From Alphaproteobacteria bacterium (GTDB taxonomy: Bacteria > Pseudomonadota > Alphaproteobacteria > Reyranellales > Reyranellaceae): a stretch of 6,623 nucleotides of DNA. The stretch lies in assembly GCA_013290035.1 (NCBI GenBank), contig JABCYT010000196.1:1-6623 (forward strand). The letters are read 5' to 3'. The notes beneath the pieces are model-generated. The model searched no databases and was not told the DNA's origin. It saw only the letters and a list, made by a program, of their open reading frames with translations. The position numbers and the translations under genes were made by a program. Positions 6,037 through 6,623 of the stretch are shown here, in pieces (the stretch's first letter is position 1; every line of letters starts with the position of its first letter).

Positions 6037-6623
6037 TCAACGGTAGAGGAACGTCCCCAGCAGCACCCAGCGCGCGGCGTCGGCGCGGCCAGGCCTGGCG
6101 GCAAGCGGCGTGGTGTAGTGCCAGAACGGCAGCCGGTAGGCTGTCACCGACGCGGGCTTGGCGACCGACACGATCTCGCTGAAATGGCCGGCGCGGCTAT
6201 AGACCAGCCATTGATGCGCCACGCTTCGCGAGCACAGGCTGAGATGCAGGTCGACGTAGCCGCCACGCGCATCCTTGTTCTGGGGATGATGGTCGTTGTG
6301 CGGCCCGGCATAGTCGCCCGGCCCGTAGCGCAGCACCTGCAGCCCCCAGCCCGATGCAAGCCGGCGGCCGGCCAGCGCCTCGGCAAAGGCGCGGTACGAC
6401 GCCGAGCGCATGAGCCGCACCAGCCCGATACGCTCCGCCGCTTTCACGCCGGGTTCGCGGCGGCTTTCAAAGTAGATCGTCTGCGCGCGGCTGGTCTTGG
6501 GCAGGCGCTCGCTGTAGTCGCGACGCATGCCCGAGATGCTCTCGGGCGGAATCGGCCGCTCCATGAGCTCGAGCTTGTCGACCAGCGAGGCTTCCAGCAC
6601 CCGCCGCACGCGTTCGGCCTTGG
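6037..6623 (-). CDS. Putative 2-oxoglutarate/Fe(II) oxygenase-like protein, 5' end cut by the window
   Basis: The minus frame ends with TGA at 6037-6039 and is open to the right edge. The first possible start inside the window is a GTG at 6609 without a ribosome site, and the coding frame (KAER...) continues past it, so the gene is probably partial. Numbering from that GTG, the C-terminal half has the layout of a double-stranded beta-helix 2OG oxygenase. It runs from LQVLRYGPGDYAGPHND (90-106), with a candidate H104-x-D106 facial pair, through YVDLHLSLCS (118-127) and LPFWHYTTPL (160-169), with H164 as candidate distal ligand, to ARWVLLGTF (179-187), with R180 as candidate 2OG-carboxylate ligand. 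The N-terminal part (1-85) is basic and helical with no motif I recognise. Substrate unknown. The fold call is inference from motif order; the frame being a real gene is well supported. Confidence 0.72.
   Translation of the reverse strand, partial: KAERVRRVLEASLVDKLELMERPIPPESISGMRRDYSERLPKTSRAQTIYFESRREPGVKAAERIGLVRLMRSASYRAFAEALAGRRLASGWGLQVLRYGPGDYAGPHNDHHPQNKDARGGYVDLHLSLCSRSVAHQWLVYSRAGHFSEIVSVAKPASVTAYRLPFWHYTTPLAARPGRADAARWVLLGTFLYR

Overview
The window reads as ordinary chromosomal DNA from a high-GC alphaproteobacterium (Hyphomicrobiales- or Rhodospirillales-like). The indicators are a plant-type glutamate-cysteine ligase, an RsmE with the E-A-A-E-Q-T-E-R variant motif, UbiA-based ubiquinone synthesis, a METTL20-like protein methyltransferase, strong G/C at third codon positions and long spurious antisense frames. 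I saw no mobile element, CRISPR array, intact tRNA or rRNA.

Left block, minus strand (1-3103): transcription runs right to left through rsmE (16S rRNA m3U1498 methyltransferase), a 152-bp spacer, gshA (first step of glutathione synthesis) and, 14 nt further, a tandem-domain VOC/glyoxalase-fold protein that runs off the left edge. The rsmE-gshA spacer holds a hairpin and a possible 20-codon upstream ORF.

Right block, plus strand (3150-6034): diverging from rsmE across only 46 bp is ubiA (4-hydroxybenzoate polyprenyltransferase). It is followed after 3 nt by a METTL20/ETFB-lysine-methyltransferase-like gene, then a cysteine-rich YkgJ-like protein, then creA (exported, conserved, function unclear). 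The order ubiA, rsmE and gshA suggests a respiratory-quinone and redox-housekeeping neighbourhood. The METTL20-like enzyme fits this, since its known substrates in relatives are ETF-beta (which feeds electrons to ubiquinone) and ribosomal protein L7/L12.

Right edge, minus strand (6037-6623): a gene converging on creA with a 2-nt gap encodes a protein whose C-terminal half has the H-x-D...H...R layout of 2-oxoglutarate/Fe(II) oxygenases. It is open at the right edge.

Nothing here is a clear new multi-gene system. The points most worth a second look are the uncharacterised oxygenase-like protein, the unusually spaced cysteine cluster of the YkgJ-like protein, the METTL20-like gene coupled to ubiA, the missing redox-switch cysteines in GshA and the structured leader upstream of gshA.
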